DNA of 64,000 nt from Exilibacterium tricleocarpae (GTDB lineage: Bacteria; Pseudomonadota; Gammaproteobacteria; Pseudomonadales; Cellvibrionaceae), in NCBI RefSeq assembly GCF_007004655.1, contig NZ_ML660087.1:72987-136986 (forward strand), read 5' to 3'. This document shows, in pieces, positions 8,265-16,810 of the stretch (positions are counted from its first letter, which is position 1; every line of letters begins with the position of its first letter). The notes under the pieces are model-generated. The model searched no databases, had not been told where the DNA came from, and saw only the letters and a program-made list of their open reading frames with translations. The position numbers and the translations under genes were made by a program.

Positions 8265-8330
8265 CGGCCGGCACGGCCAATCGTTTGCACCTGCAATTAA
8301 TGACGCCTATCCCCGGGCAGTCAGGTCACC

Positions 8331-11300
8331 TCAGACTGCACGAAGGCGAGTTGTAACGGTGGGGTCTGTGTCCGCTGCAGGCGGTTCGATCCGAAACAAC
8401 AGTGCATAAAGCACCGGCACCAGCCCAAGGCTTATCAGCGTCCCTGCAATGAGTCCACCCACGACCACGACATTGAACGATCGCCACAGGGGTTCGGCGG
8501 CCAGCATTAGGGGGATCAATCCGAAGATCGTGGTGAGCTGCGTCAGCACGATCGGGCGCAGCCGTTGCGTGGCGCCGTCAACCAGTGCCCGGTAGGGTGC
8601 TACGCCATCGGTGCGAAGCTGGTCAACCCGCTCAATGACCAGGATCGCATTGGACACAATAGTGCCGACCAGCGCGAAAATGCCGAGAAATGACATGAAG
8701 TCAAAGGGCATACCTGTCAGCAACAATGCCATACTGACGCCGACAAGACAGAATGGCACTGACGCAGCGATGATCGCGGTGCGGCGAACCGAATTGAATT
8801 GCAGCAGGAACAGCCCGAGAATCGCGATCAGGCAGTGGGGCAGGTATTCGGTGATGGCAGCCGAAGATTCTGCCGACTCCTCGATTTCGCCGCCAAGCTC
8901 GAGGGTGTAGCCGTCCTCGAGCAAGAGATTGTCGATTGACAGCTGTAGGCGGTTAACCAATTCCTGAGCCGTGATGTCGGGATGGCGGCCGGAAACGGTT
9001 ATCGTCCGCTTGTGGTTGCGCCTGTGAATCACGCTCAGTTCGCCGACCAAAGCGAAGTCCGCCACGGTCGCAAGCGGGATCGATTGACCGTCACGGGCGG
9101 AGATATTCAGCGACCCGAGCGCCTCGATATTGGACCTTTCATGCTCCGGGGTGCGAAGCACTACGGGTAGTTGCGCCCCGTGCTCCCGGTAGACCGTGAT
9201 TGGAGCGCCGCGCACGGCGCCTTCTAACGTCCGGGAGATTTGATCGTGGGTCAGACCGCTGGCCAACAGCCGCGCCTCGTCCACATCGGCGCGCAGTCGT
9301 GGGATCACCGTTTCCCAGTCGTGATGGACCTCGAGCGTTCCCGGAATCTGCGTCATAGCTTCATGCAACGCTTCGCCGTGCGCGCGTAAGGTGTCGGCGT
9401 CTCGCCCGGAAATTCGCAGTACCGCAGTGCCGGCATCGGTCTCACCCAGCGAGAACCGCTTGGGCCATGCTTCGACCTCCGGCATGGTGGTTTCTATGTG
9501 GTGGCGAACACGGGTGATGATGCTATCAATATCGGCGCCGTCGCCTGTGTTGACGACAAAAAATGCACGGTGCGGCGCTGCGGTGGGTGGGTTAAGGCCC
9601 AGAATGAAGCGCGGCCCGCCCGCACCGATGTACGCAACATGGTTGACGATGTCGGGGTTGTAGTCTCTGTCGTTTAGAAAAGCCGACAGCGCCTGCACTG
9701 CCTGGAGCGTCGCCTCCGGTGGTGCTCCGGGTGCGATTTCGAAGGGTATCTGAAACTGGTCACGATCAGAGGGCGGCAGGAAGCTGAATGGGATGTTGCC
9801 GGCTGCTATGAGTGCACCGATTAGGACACCGATCATCGCGCCCGCGAAAGGAATGCGCACCCGCAGGATCAATTTGAGAGTCCGGCGGTAACCGCGTAAA
9901 AACCATGGTTCCGGGCGCGTTGACGCCACTTTCCCGGGGCCGGCATCCTCTGGTGTGTGACGCCGGGTAATCAGGATTTGTATCAGCAGTGGCGTGACCG
10001 CAACGGCGACGACCCAGGAAATCAGCAACACGATCGCCATGACAAAAGCCAAGCCGAGCATGTATTGCGCTGAAAGACTGTCGGCGAAAATCGGTGGCGC
10101 GAACGCCAATGCGGTCGCCAGGGTCGAGATGAGCAACGGTGTTCCGAGCGTACGGGACGCCGCGGCGGCTGCTTGGTTGCCGGCTTCGCCGCCGCTGACA
10201 CGGCGCGATATATCCTCTGCGATCACCGTGGCATTGTCGACCAGAATGCCCAAGGCAATGATAAAGGAGGCGATGGTGACCTGGTTGAGGTCCAGTCCCA
10301 GCGGTCGCATCAACAACAGCGCCCCAAGCATCGTAATCGGGATTGACAGACCGACGACCAATCCGGTTCGCCAACCCAGAAAAACAATCGTCACAATCAG
10401 GACCACAGCGACAGTCAGGTAGAGCGTCCGTTGCATGCCGTCGATGACGTCGGTCACTACGTCCGCCTGAAAACTGACCTCGGCGAGGTCGAAGCCGACC
10501 GGCAGTTGAGCGGCCAGGTTGCGCATTCGGTCCCGCAGCCGGTCGCCAAATAGCTGGACGTTCGTACCCGGCTGCATTTCAACGCCGATGACGACCGCCG
10601 GTTGACCATCCAGGCGCACGGCCGTGTCGAGTGGTTCGACAGTTTCACGGCGCACGCCGGCGATATCCCGCAACGCCACGGCACCCGCGCCGGCCAGCGG
10701 CAGGCGGAGATTGCGCAGATCGTCCAAGTCCTGTAGGCGCCCGTCGGCTTCGATCTCGATCCGTTGCCCGCCGGCAGGCAAGAACCCCGCCGGCCCCGTT
10801 GCGGTGTCGGCATTCACAAGGTCCGCGATTTGAGCGACTGAAAGGCCGAGAGCCGCTATGGCTTCCCGGGATAGCGTGATCACAATCCGCTCGGGCTGCA
10901 GGCCGGTGACGGTGATACGACCGACGTCTTCCAGTGTGTTCAGGTCATCGACCACCTCCCGGACCGCCAGCCGTGTATCGCCCCAGTTGTACCCCTCACC
11001 GGGAACGATCGCGTAAGTCGCAACGGCGACCCTGCCGAAGTCATCGTCTACGAAAGGTCCGACTGACCCGTCTGGCAATTCAGCGTCTGCGAGCCGCGTT
11101 CTCAGTCGCGCCCAGGCGGCGTCGGTGTCCGGATGGTTGTCAGCCAGTTCAACACGCAGCTGCGCTGTGCCGGCACGCACTGTTGTGTAGATGTTTGCGA
11201 TCTCCGGCAGTTGTTCGACAATGGCTTCCAGTGGTTGTGCAATAAGGTTTTCTGTTTCCAATAGCGCAAGGCTGTGGTTTTCGGCGTAGACAACCGCCTG

Positions 11301-11429
11301 CTTGACGGGGATGGTCGGCTCTTCTTGTGATGGATAGCTGCGCAGTACCAATAACCCGCCCAAAACCACGGCCAAAACGCAGAAGAGGGTAAACCTGTTG
11401 TGATTTAGCGCCGCCGCCGCAATACGCAT
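8331..11429 (-). CDS. RND efflux transporter permease subunit
   Basis: A 1032-residue inner-membrane RND pump with the duplicated layout: TM1 at residues 10-30, a large periplasmic loop, TM2-6 near 335-475, TM7 near 530, a second loop and TM8-12 near 855-1020. The proton-relay region of TM4 reads GILVDNATVIAED, with one Asp where AcrB has two, so it belongs to a branch away from HAE1 pumps such as AcrB and nearer to TriC/MexK-like proteins. It exports a hydrophobic or amphiphilic compound with the adaptor encoded 5 bp upstream. No TolC-type outer-membrane gene is adjacent; a distant one is presumably used. Confidence 0.93.
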   Translation of the reverse strand: MRIAAAALNHNRFTLFCVLAVVLGGLLVLRSYPSQEEPTIPVKQAVVYAENHSLALLETENLIAQPLEAIVEQLPEIANIYTTVRAGTAQLRVELADNHPDTDAAWARLRTRLADAELPDGSVGPFVDDDFGRVAVATYAIVPGEGYNWGDTRLAVREVVDDLNTLEDVGRITVTGLQPERIVITLSREAIAALGLSVAQIADLVNADTATGPAGFLPAGGQRIEIEADGRLQDLDDLRNLRLPLAGAGAVALRDIAGVRRETVEPLDTAVRLDGQPAVVIGVEMQPGTNVQLFGDRLRDRMRNLAAQLPVGFDLAEVSFQADVVTDVIDGMQRTLYLTVAVVLIVTIVFLGWRTGLVVGLSIPITMLGALLLMRPLGLDLNQVTIASFIIALGILVDNATVIAEDISRRVSGGEAGNQAAAAASRTLGTPLLISTLATALAFAPPIFADSLSAQYMLGLAFVMAIVLLISWVVAVAVTPLLIQILITRRHTPEDAGPGKVASTRPEPWFLRGYRRTLKLILRVRIPFAGAMIGVLIGALIAAGNIPFSFLPPSDRDQFQIPFEIAPGAPPEATLQAVQALSAFLNDRDYNPDIVNHVAYIGAGGPRFILGLNPPTAAPHRAFFVVNTGDGADIDSIITRVRHHIETTMPEVEAWPKRFSLGETDAGTAVLRISGRDADTLRAHGEALHEAMTQIPGTLEVHHDWETVIPRLRADVDEARLLASGLTHDQISRTLEGAVRGAPITVYREHGAQLPVVLRTPEHERSNIEALGSLNISARDGQSIPLATVADFALVGELSVIHRRNHKRTITVSGRHPDITAQELVNRLQLSIDNLLLEDGYTLELGGEIEESAESSAAITEYLPHCLIAILGLFLLQFNSVRRTAIIAASVPFCLVGVSMALLLTGMPFDFMSFLGIFALVGTIVSNAILVIERVDQLRTDGVAPYRALVDGATQRLRPIVLTQLTTIFGLIPLMLAAEPLWRSFNVVVVGGLIAGTLISLGLVPVLYALLFRIEPPAADTDPTVTTRLRAV

Positions 11430-11434
11430 CGGTT

Positions 11435-12520
11435 CTACTCCGCGGTCGCAGGCAGGCGCCGCACGAGGTCGCCGTCATTCAGAAACCTGACGCCGGCTGA
11501 AACGATCAAGGTGCCCGGTGCGATTGAACGGGTTTCAAGCACGTCCCCGCCGGCAGGTGTAACGACGACATCCAAACGTTTGACCCGGTTTGTCTTTGCG
11601 TCGAGAACGAAGATGGCGCCTTCGTCGACCCTGTCACTTGGCAGGAAAGCGGCGAGCGGAATGTCGACGGTGCCCTGCGCCTGTGGCGTCGTTGTGAAGC
11701 GTGCCTCAATCGCGGAACCCGGAGCAAAGCCGGTGGCGGACCCGCCGATAAGCACTTCGACGGTCACCAGTCCACCGGCACGCTGTCGCTCGCCAATACG
11801 AAGTAAAGCTCCATCGGCCGTGATCGCACCGTTTTCCAGTGTTACCCTCGTGTTCGGCGACAATTGCGCCGCCACTGCCGCCGGAACCTTAACGACGACC
11901 TCCAGCGCACCGTCACCGTCGATCTCGAATATGGTTTGGCCCGGTTGCACGAACTCACCCGGTTCGACGGCACGCAGCGCAACTGTCCCACTTATCGGCG
12001 CCATAATGCGGGCCTCCCGGATGGCGCGCTCGGCGAGTTCAAGTCCGGACTGTGCTGCTTCCACGTCCGCGCGCGCCGCCTCGAGTTGCGACGCTGTACT
12101 GGCAAATTGAAGCCTTGGAAAAACGCCACGCTCGACCAATTGCGCCTGTGCAGTATGGCGCTGCTGAACTTCCCCGAAGGTCGCGGTCGCCCGCCTGAGA
12201 CCAGCCGCTGCCTGCTCCCTGCGACGCTCGAATGGCTGCATCTCAAGTGCGGCGAGTTCCATTCCCGCTTCAACCTCGCCGCCAATGTCAGCGTGCATTG
12301 CATCGATAGGGCCCGGTTGGGCGAAAGCGAGGCGCACGCGTTCGGAGGCTTGAACGACACCGGCGAAAACGCGGGCGGTATAGGCGTTTGTCGGTTGAAC
12401 CTCAGTGACCGCCACTGTCCGGCGCGGTGCCGGCTCGGGATTACCGGTGTCGGTTTTGTAGCACGCAGGCAGCAGGAGGATAAGCACGCTTGCAACTGTC
12501 GTTTTGATTATCTGAGTCAT
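11435..12520 (-). CDS. RND efflux periplasmic adaptor lipoprotein
   Basis: A 361-residue membrane-fusion protein. The signal peptide ends in the lipobox LLPAC near residue 20, so it is anchored as a lipoprotein. The biotinyl-lipoyl half motif, an alpha-helical hairpin (residues 95-165, rich in Ala/Glu/Arg), IMAPISGTVALRAVEPGEFVQPGQTIFEI, and the beta-barrel and membrane-proximal domains follow in order. It links the RND permease, whose start lies 5 bp downstream, to an outer-membrane channel. The two genes almost certainly form an operon; its promoter should lie in 12521-12738, where no gene is seen. Confidence 0.92.
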   Translation of the reverse strand: MTQIIKTTVASVLILLLPACYKTDTGNPEPAPRRTVAVTEVQPTNAYTARVFAGVVQASERVRLAFAQPGPIDAMHADIGGEVEAGMELAALEMQPFERRREQAAAGLRRATATFGEVQQRHTAQAQLVERGVFPRLQFASTASQLEAARADVEAAQSGLELAERAIREARIMAPISGTVALRAVEPGEFVQPGQTIFEIDGDGALEVVVKVPAAVAAQLSPNTRVTLENGAITADGALLRIGERQRAGGLVTVEVLIGGSATGFAPGSAIEARFTTTPQAQGTVDIPLAAFLPSDRVDEGAIFVLDAKTNRVKRLDVVVTPAGGDVLETRSIAPGTLIVSAGVRFLNDGDLVRRLPATAE

Positions 12521-12738
12521 GAAATCAACTCGCGAGATCGGACCGGCTTAGTGAACATTGACGATTCCTTGCGCCCTCGACCGCCGCAGCGGCGGGGCTT
12601 GGATTTTTGCCTCTTGCGCAGGAGCCTGTGACCACTTGTGACTTTGCCATCTTTTAAAGGTTTTCAGCCTAAAAAGGTTCCGCAGTTTTCCTGCCACTGT
12701 TTTTACCGTGGGCAGGCGGCAGTTAGTGGAAAAAGGAC

Positions 12739-13977
12739 TTACGAAATGGCTTCGATGAACCGTTTGAGAGAGATCGCGCAGGACACCACTTTGTCGGGGG
12801 CGACAAGACTGATATTGTCACTGTTTGTATGCGTGATGGTTTGCACGGCCATGTTTTCCAATAACCAGTTCGATGTGACAGCGAGCGCCGGACACCCCGA
12901 TTGCACAAACATGCTGTGATCACCCTGCGGCCATAGGATACCTTTACAAGCGCCGGGTTGGCTCAGGAGTTCGATTTCGGCGCTCTGTTCCATATCGGCG
13001 GGTAAGTCGAACAGACTGAATGCCGTTTCACCCTCTATATAGCCGACTCCGTCAACGTTTATATTTAGTGCAACAGCATCGAATGTGTTGCGATTGGTGG
13101 TCATGTAGGCGACCTGCCCTGGAACGGCGTAGTGATCCTCGCCGTTCAGGGCTACAAGCTCGATGCAAAAACTGCCTTTATAGTCGGCGAGCAGCTCACT
13201 CAGCAACAGTAAGGTGGCGATGCCCGTGCCGTTGTCCAAGGCCCCGGGTACGCCCTTCTTTGCATCGATATGGGCGGTGACGACAATGCGTTGCAAGGCA
13301 CCCTCGTTGATTCGGCCGATGACATTGGCAGCCCTGGTTGGTATTTGCCGGCTCTGCGAGATCAGGGTGAGGTTCTGTCCGACACACTGCAGGAGACGTT
13401 CACCCTCTTCCTGACTCGTGAACACCGATGGGATAATAAAGTCTCCGTCCTCGATCATGGGCGCGGGGTAGACACCTCCGGCGGCGACGCTGTCGCGGGT
13501 GGTGGCGCAAATGATTCCAACAGCGTCGCTTTTTTCCAGTAGTGCGATGATTTTTTGATGCTCTTCGACGCTGTAGAACGGAAAGTTTTTTGGCATCAAC
13601 GGAGTGGCGGCGATAGGTCCGTGGAGTAAAAGAAGCTTATTGGCGGTGTCCGCTTTCTCTAACGCCTCAACGGTAGAGACCGCTGTCAACGGCGCGTGTA
13701 CATCGCACCCGCGTGCGTAAGGGCTTGCGAAAACGTGAAACTCTGTCCCATCAACGGCCGTCAGTGTTGCACCATCGGTATGCCAGTCCAACGCTCTAAA
13801 ACTTGGAACCTCCGTGCGCCACTTATGGGCTGAGAAAAACTCCGCGACGTACCGGGTTGCCTCGTGGTTACCCTGGCAACCGACACTGCGATCCCGGGTG
13901 TCGACGGTGAGATATTTCAGATGGGCGGCGACCAGGTCGCAATACCGGGTGTTTAGCTGCGGTTCGAGTATATTCAT
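12739..13977 (-). CDS. M28 family zinc metallopeptidase
   Basis: A 412-residue protein of the M28 aminopeptidase/glutamate carboxypeptidase-like fold. Metal-binding and catalytic motifs visible are TAHIDAKKGVPGALDNGTGIATLLLLSELL (His and bridging Asp, residues 235-265) and ELVALNGEDHYAVPGQ (catalytic/metal Glu pair region near 280); a THTNSDN motif near residue 388 supplies the late histidine. A PA-like insert lies in between. No signal peptide is evident, so a cytosolic peptidase is more likely than a secreted one. It sits alone between the RND adaptor and a ClpX-type zinc-finger gene in the same orientation. Substrate unknown. Confidence 0.85.
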   Translation of the reverse strand: MNILEPQLNTRYCDLVAAHLKYLTVDTRDRSVGCQGNHEATRYVAEFFSAHKWRTEVPSFRALDWHTDGATLTAVDGTEFHVFASPYARGCDVHAPLTAVSTVEALEKADTANKLLLLHGPIAATPLMPKNFPFYSVEEHQKIIALLEKSDAVGIICATTRDSVAAGGVYPAPMIEDGDFIIPSVFTSQEEGERLLQCVGQNLTLISQSRQIPTRAANVIGRINEGALQRIVVTAHIDAKKGVPGALDNGTGIATLLLLSELLADYKGSFCIELVALNGEDHYAVPGQVAYMTTNRNTFDAVALNINVDGVGYIEGETAFSLFDLPADMEQSAEIELLSQPGACKGILWPQGDHSMFVQSGCPALAVTSNWLLENMAVQTITHTNSDNISLVAPDKVVSCAISLKRFIEAIS

Positions 13978-14021
13978 TGCATGACTCTTGGTTTCGGTTG
14001 GGGTATGAGAGCTTTTGGCTA

Positions 14022-14360
14022 CTATCCAAACCGCTCTTGAGCGACTTGGTGAGATACGCCAAGCGCGGTGCCGATGACGGTCCAGCCAATTCCACGGCGG
14101 CGCAATTCCAGAATTTGGGTTTGCAGGGTATCCCTCATAGTGTCAACAAGCTCCGATGTGGCTGCGATCTCGCAAAGCAGAACCTCGTTATCGGTTTTGG
14201 CCCATTGGGCAAGGCCGGGGGGTGGCTGTTCCAGGGCGTCTCGGGTTTTGATTACACGTTCACCGATTCTGATGCATTGGTCGCAGATGTTGACATTGGG
14301 CCCTGCAAGCAAGGCAGCAACCGTGTCAGCCTTCGATCCACAAAACGAGCAGGTGAGCAT
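14022..14360 (-). CDS. Stand-alone ClpX-type C4 zinc-finger protein
   Basis: A 112-residue protein. The first 30 residues match the ClpX zinc-binding domain: CSFCG, then AGPNVNICDQCI, giving the CxxC...CxxC ligand set. The AAA+ ATPase of ClpX is missing. The second half is helical and ends in ELRRRGIGWTVIGTALGVSHQVAQERFG, which looks like a helix-turn-helix. In ClpX the domain dimerises and binds adaptors or substrates; here it may recruit a partner or regulate transcription. It lies 44 bp upstream of the M28 peptidase and may be co-transcribed with it. Confidence 0.8.
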   Translation of the reverse strand: MLTCSFCGSKADTVAALLAGPNVNICDQCIRIGERVIKTRDALEQPPPGLAQWAKTDNEVLLCEIAATSELVDTMRDTLQTQILELRRRGIGWTVIGTALGVSHQVAQERFG

Positions 14361-14388
14361 CGGTTGTCTCCTTTCGGCCAGAGGGCGA

Positions 14389-14718
14389 TTAGTGGGTTGT
14401 CGAGCTCGAAAGCATATTGATAACGATCATGCCGGAAACGATCAGGGCGATCCCGATCATGGCGGGAAGGTCGAGGCTTTGACGAAAAACCACCACACCA
14501 ACGATTGAAATCAGGACAATTCCGGCCCCGGCCCAGATGGCATATGCCACCCCAAGCGGTATCGTCCGCAGCGCCAGCGCCAGGAAAAACAGCGCGGTTA
14601 CGACCGCGGCAACCGTGAGCGCTGAGGGTCCCACCCGGGTGAAGGCATCGGATTGCTTGAGTGCTATACTCCCTGCGACTTCGGCGACGATGGCAATAGC
14701 CAGATAAAGCCAGTGCAT
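14389..14718 (-). CDS. SMR family small multidrug efflux protein
   Basis: A 109-residue protein with four transmembrane helices, from the ATG at 14718 that lies one base after the TetR stop codon and has GGAGC as ribosome binding site; a longer frame with 12 extra residues is unlikely. The essential membrane Glu is at residue 13 (AIVAEVAGSIALK), and the SMR signature PLGVAYAIWAGAGIVLISIVG lies near residue 55. It is an EmrE/QacE/SugE-like proton antiporter for cationic compounds, working as a dimer. It is translationally coupled to the TetR gene, which probably represses both. Confidence 0.93.
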   Translation of the reverse strand: MHWLYLAIAIVAEVAGSIALKQSDAFTRVGPSALTVAAVVTALFFLALALRTIPLGVAYAIWAGAGIVLISIVGVVVFRQSLDLPAMIGIALIVSGMIVINMLSSSTTH

Positions 14719-14719
14719 G

Positions 14720-15364
14720 TCAGCTCCAATTCTCAAGGAGTTGTTCGACGGCAAATGCTATGTCGTTGGCAAGTGCATCAACACCATCTCCAAGCGAGCT
14801 GGCGTGTGCGAACTGGACCTGTAATGAAGCACCGTCGATTAAGGCAACGAGAACCTGTGCCAGACGTGCACGCCGGTCCGTTTCAAGGTGAGGTGCCATC
14901 AGCCCCACCAGTTGTTCGATATAGCTAAACACAAAGGCATATCCTTTTGTTTTCAGCAGCGCATACCGCGGATCATGCAAAGCCAGAAACTCGGCAATCG
15001 CATAAAACTGCCCGGCATCACTGGCATGGTGATGCAGCAGCGCGCTAACTGCCGCGCGGGTGCAGAGATCGGGGGTGGCGGGGTCCCAGGGGATTTCCCA
15101 GAGAACCGACAGGGATGTTTCGATTTCCCGTGTGATGATCGCCTCAACCAGATCATCCTTTGTTGGAAAATAATATTGCAGGTTCCCCACTGACATGCCG
15201 AGACTCGAGGCAATCGTCCGCAGAGACAAACAGGCGTAACCTTCGCTGAGTAATACTTGCCGCGCTTCGGCCTCGATCGCCTGTCGCCGTGCTTCGCCCT
15301 TGGTTCTTTTTGTGGAGTTGATCTTCACTGTCGCCATGTCTTGTTTAAACACGTCATCAATCAT
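14720..15364 (-). CDS. TetR/AcrR family transcriptional regulator
   Basis: A 214-residue TetR-type regulator; an alternative start at 15337 would shorten it by nine residues. The N-terminal HTH reads LSLRTIASSLGMSVGNLQYYFPTKDDLVEAII (residues 47-78) and the C-terminal part is the helical ligand-binding domain. It overlaps functionally with the SMR gene downstream (TGACATG junction), so it likely represses its own operon and is released by a substrate of the pump. A 15-bp palindrome just upstream of the start is a good operator candidate. Confidence 0.92.
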   Translation of the reverse strand: MIDDVFKQDMATVKINSTKRTKGEARRQAIEAEARQVLLSEGYACLSLRTIASSLGMSVGNLQYYFPTKDDLVEAIITREIETSLSVLWEIPWDPATPDLCTRAAVSALLHHHASDAGQFYAIAEFLALHDPRYALLKTKGYAFVFSYIEQLVGLMAPHLETDRRARLAQVLVALIDGASLQVQFAHASSLGDGVDALANDIAFAVEQLLENWS

Positions 15365-15366
15365 AA

Positions 15367-15381
15367 TAGGTCATGGACCTA
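15367..15381. promoter_or_regulatory. Candidate TetR operator (palindrome)
   Basis: TAGGTC-ATG-GACCTA is a perfect 6-bp inverted repeat with a three-base centre, placed 2 bp before the longer TetR start codon. TetR proteins usually bind such short palindromes in their own promoter, so autoregulation of the TetR-SMR operon is likely. If this is the operator, the shorter TetR start at 15337 becomes more attractive. Confidence 0.5.
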
Positions 15382-15767
15382 AAATCAAATGGATAAACAA
15401 TGGCTACCTGTGAATAAGCCAAGTCCGCCGGCTGGTCCACTGGAGCAGTTTTGGATATCTATCACCGTGGTCCGCGATACGCCCAAGCCGTATCGAGCTG
15501 TGGGGCCGCGCCAGTGCGGCACTGTTCCACACGCCATTGTGTGGAACAGATCGCGCTAACAGCGCATCGAGGTGATAAGGTCGTACGGGAAACGCAGCCG
15601 GGTATTGGGCATATCCCGGTCAACAGACCCTGCCGCGCGAGTGCTGTCCTGGCGCGGGAGAGATGTAACGGATGTAGTGGGTGGTTGAAGTGGTGACGCC
15701 ATTATTGCGGCGCTGGTTGGGGGTAATCTGTCGTGCGGAGCATGAGGGAGGCGGATGCGGCGGGCGG
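15382..15767. other. Intergenic region with one perfect palindrome
   Basis: No credible gene. CTGTTCCACAC (15522-15532) and GTGTGGAACAG (15539-15549) are perfectly complementary over 11 bp with a 6-nt loop. It lies between the TetR promoter and the 3' end of the solute-binding protein gene; it may be a terminator stem, but no T-run follows on either strand. Confidence 0.5.
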
Positions 15768-16535
15768 TTATTCCTCTTTCAGGTACTTTTTACGAATACG
15801 CTCGTAGGTACCATTTTGCCTGACCTTCTCGAGTGCTCGGGTCAGCTTTTTGGCCAGAGCCTGGTCCGACTCGATGTTCAGTGCCAGGTAGAGGTCTTTG
15901 GACAGAGGGCCCTCGTTGAAGGTGTACACCTGTTCCACCTCATCCAGGCTGACGCCGAGTTGGCGCAGTTTCGCTTTCATGTCGACTTCGCCGTGGGGAA
16001 AATAGTCGATTCTTCCCCCCAGCAGCATTTTCAGGTTCAACATGTCCTGGTGGACGATATAGATATGCTGGCCGGTCCTGAAACCGTGGTTGGCAATCAG
16101 GTATTCGGTCTTTACGTCTTTGTATACGCCGCCCATCTTGTAGCGTTTGGCATCTTCGAGGGTATTGATGACGATGTCTCTGCGTTTGCGCAGTTTCCAG
16201 AGATGGATTTTGTAGGGCGCCACTTCGCCGATCCAAAGAAAGTGATGCTCCCGCTCGTTGGTTCTCGCCAGCGAGTAGATGGCGGTGTTTTTATCCCGCA
16301 ACGCCAGGTTGTAGGCTCTGGCCCAGGGGTACATGGCGATCTCGCCCTGCAATTGTGCTTCCTGCAGCACGGCCTCGACCACTTCCGTCGCCATGCCGGT
16401 TATGCGCTCCCCCTCGGCAAACTGAAATGGCGGCCAGTCTTCCGTTACGATCGTCAACGGGTTGGTGGCGTAGGTGGCCGAGGAATAGGTGGCCGAAGAC
16501 AATAACAGCGCTGCGATGCAGAAGTAGTTAATCAA
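15768..16535 (-). CDS. Periplasmic solute-binding protein family 3-like
   Basis: A 255-residue secreted protein with an N-terminal signal peptide (about residues 1-24) and the PF00497-like fold: LTIVTEDWPPFQFAEGERITGMATEVVEAVLQEA at residues 27-60, then YPWARAYNLALRDKNTAIYSLARTNERE, typical of amino-acid or small-ligand binding proteins. No ABC permease or ATPase genes are nearby, so it is an orphan, as is common for this subgroup in marine gammaproteobacteria; it might instead feed a sensor. The ligand is unknown. The gene is convergent or isolated with respect to its neighbours. Confidence 0.85.
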   Translation of the reverse strand: MINYFCIAALLLSSATYSSATYATNPLTIVTEDWPPFQFAEGERITGMATEVVEAVLQEAQLQGEIAMYPWARAYNLALRDKNTAIYSLARTNEREHHFLWIGEVAPYKIHLWKLRKRRDIVINTLEDAKRYKMGGVYKDVKTEYLIANHGFRTGQHIYIVHQDMLNLKMLLGGRIDYFPHGEVDMKAKLRQLGVSLDEVEQVYTFNEGPLSKDLYLALNIESDQALAKKLTRALEKVRQNGTYERIRKKYLKEE

Positions 16536-16810
16536 ACCGGGCCCCGTTCTCTACCATCCGACCTCTCGATTAAGTAAAGCATAATACAGGCTTGATTGCA
16601 GGGTGATTGCGCGCACATGTGAACGTCGTCACTGCGTGGGTTGAATCACGCGGCTGCCGGGGTTGGGCTGGCTTTCCCCAGGTGGCTGATGCTATCTTGT
16701 AGCGCCTCTTTTCACAACTGTTTCTCACCAGGGCGCAGGCAGTGGGTAGGGCGCTGGCAGCGGAAACAGTGGGTAGACAGGCGGGCAAATAACAGGTGGG
16801 CGAATAAATA

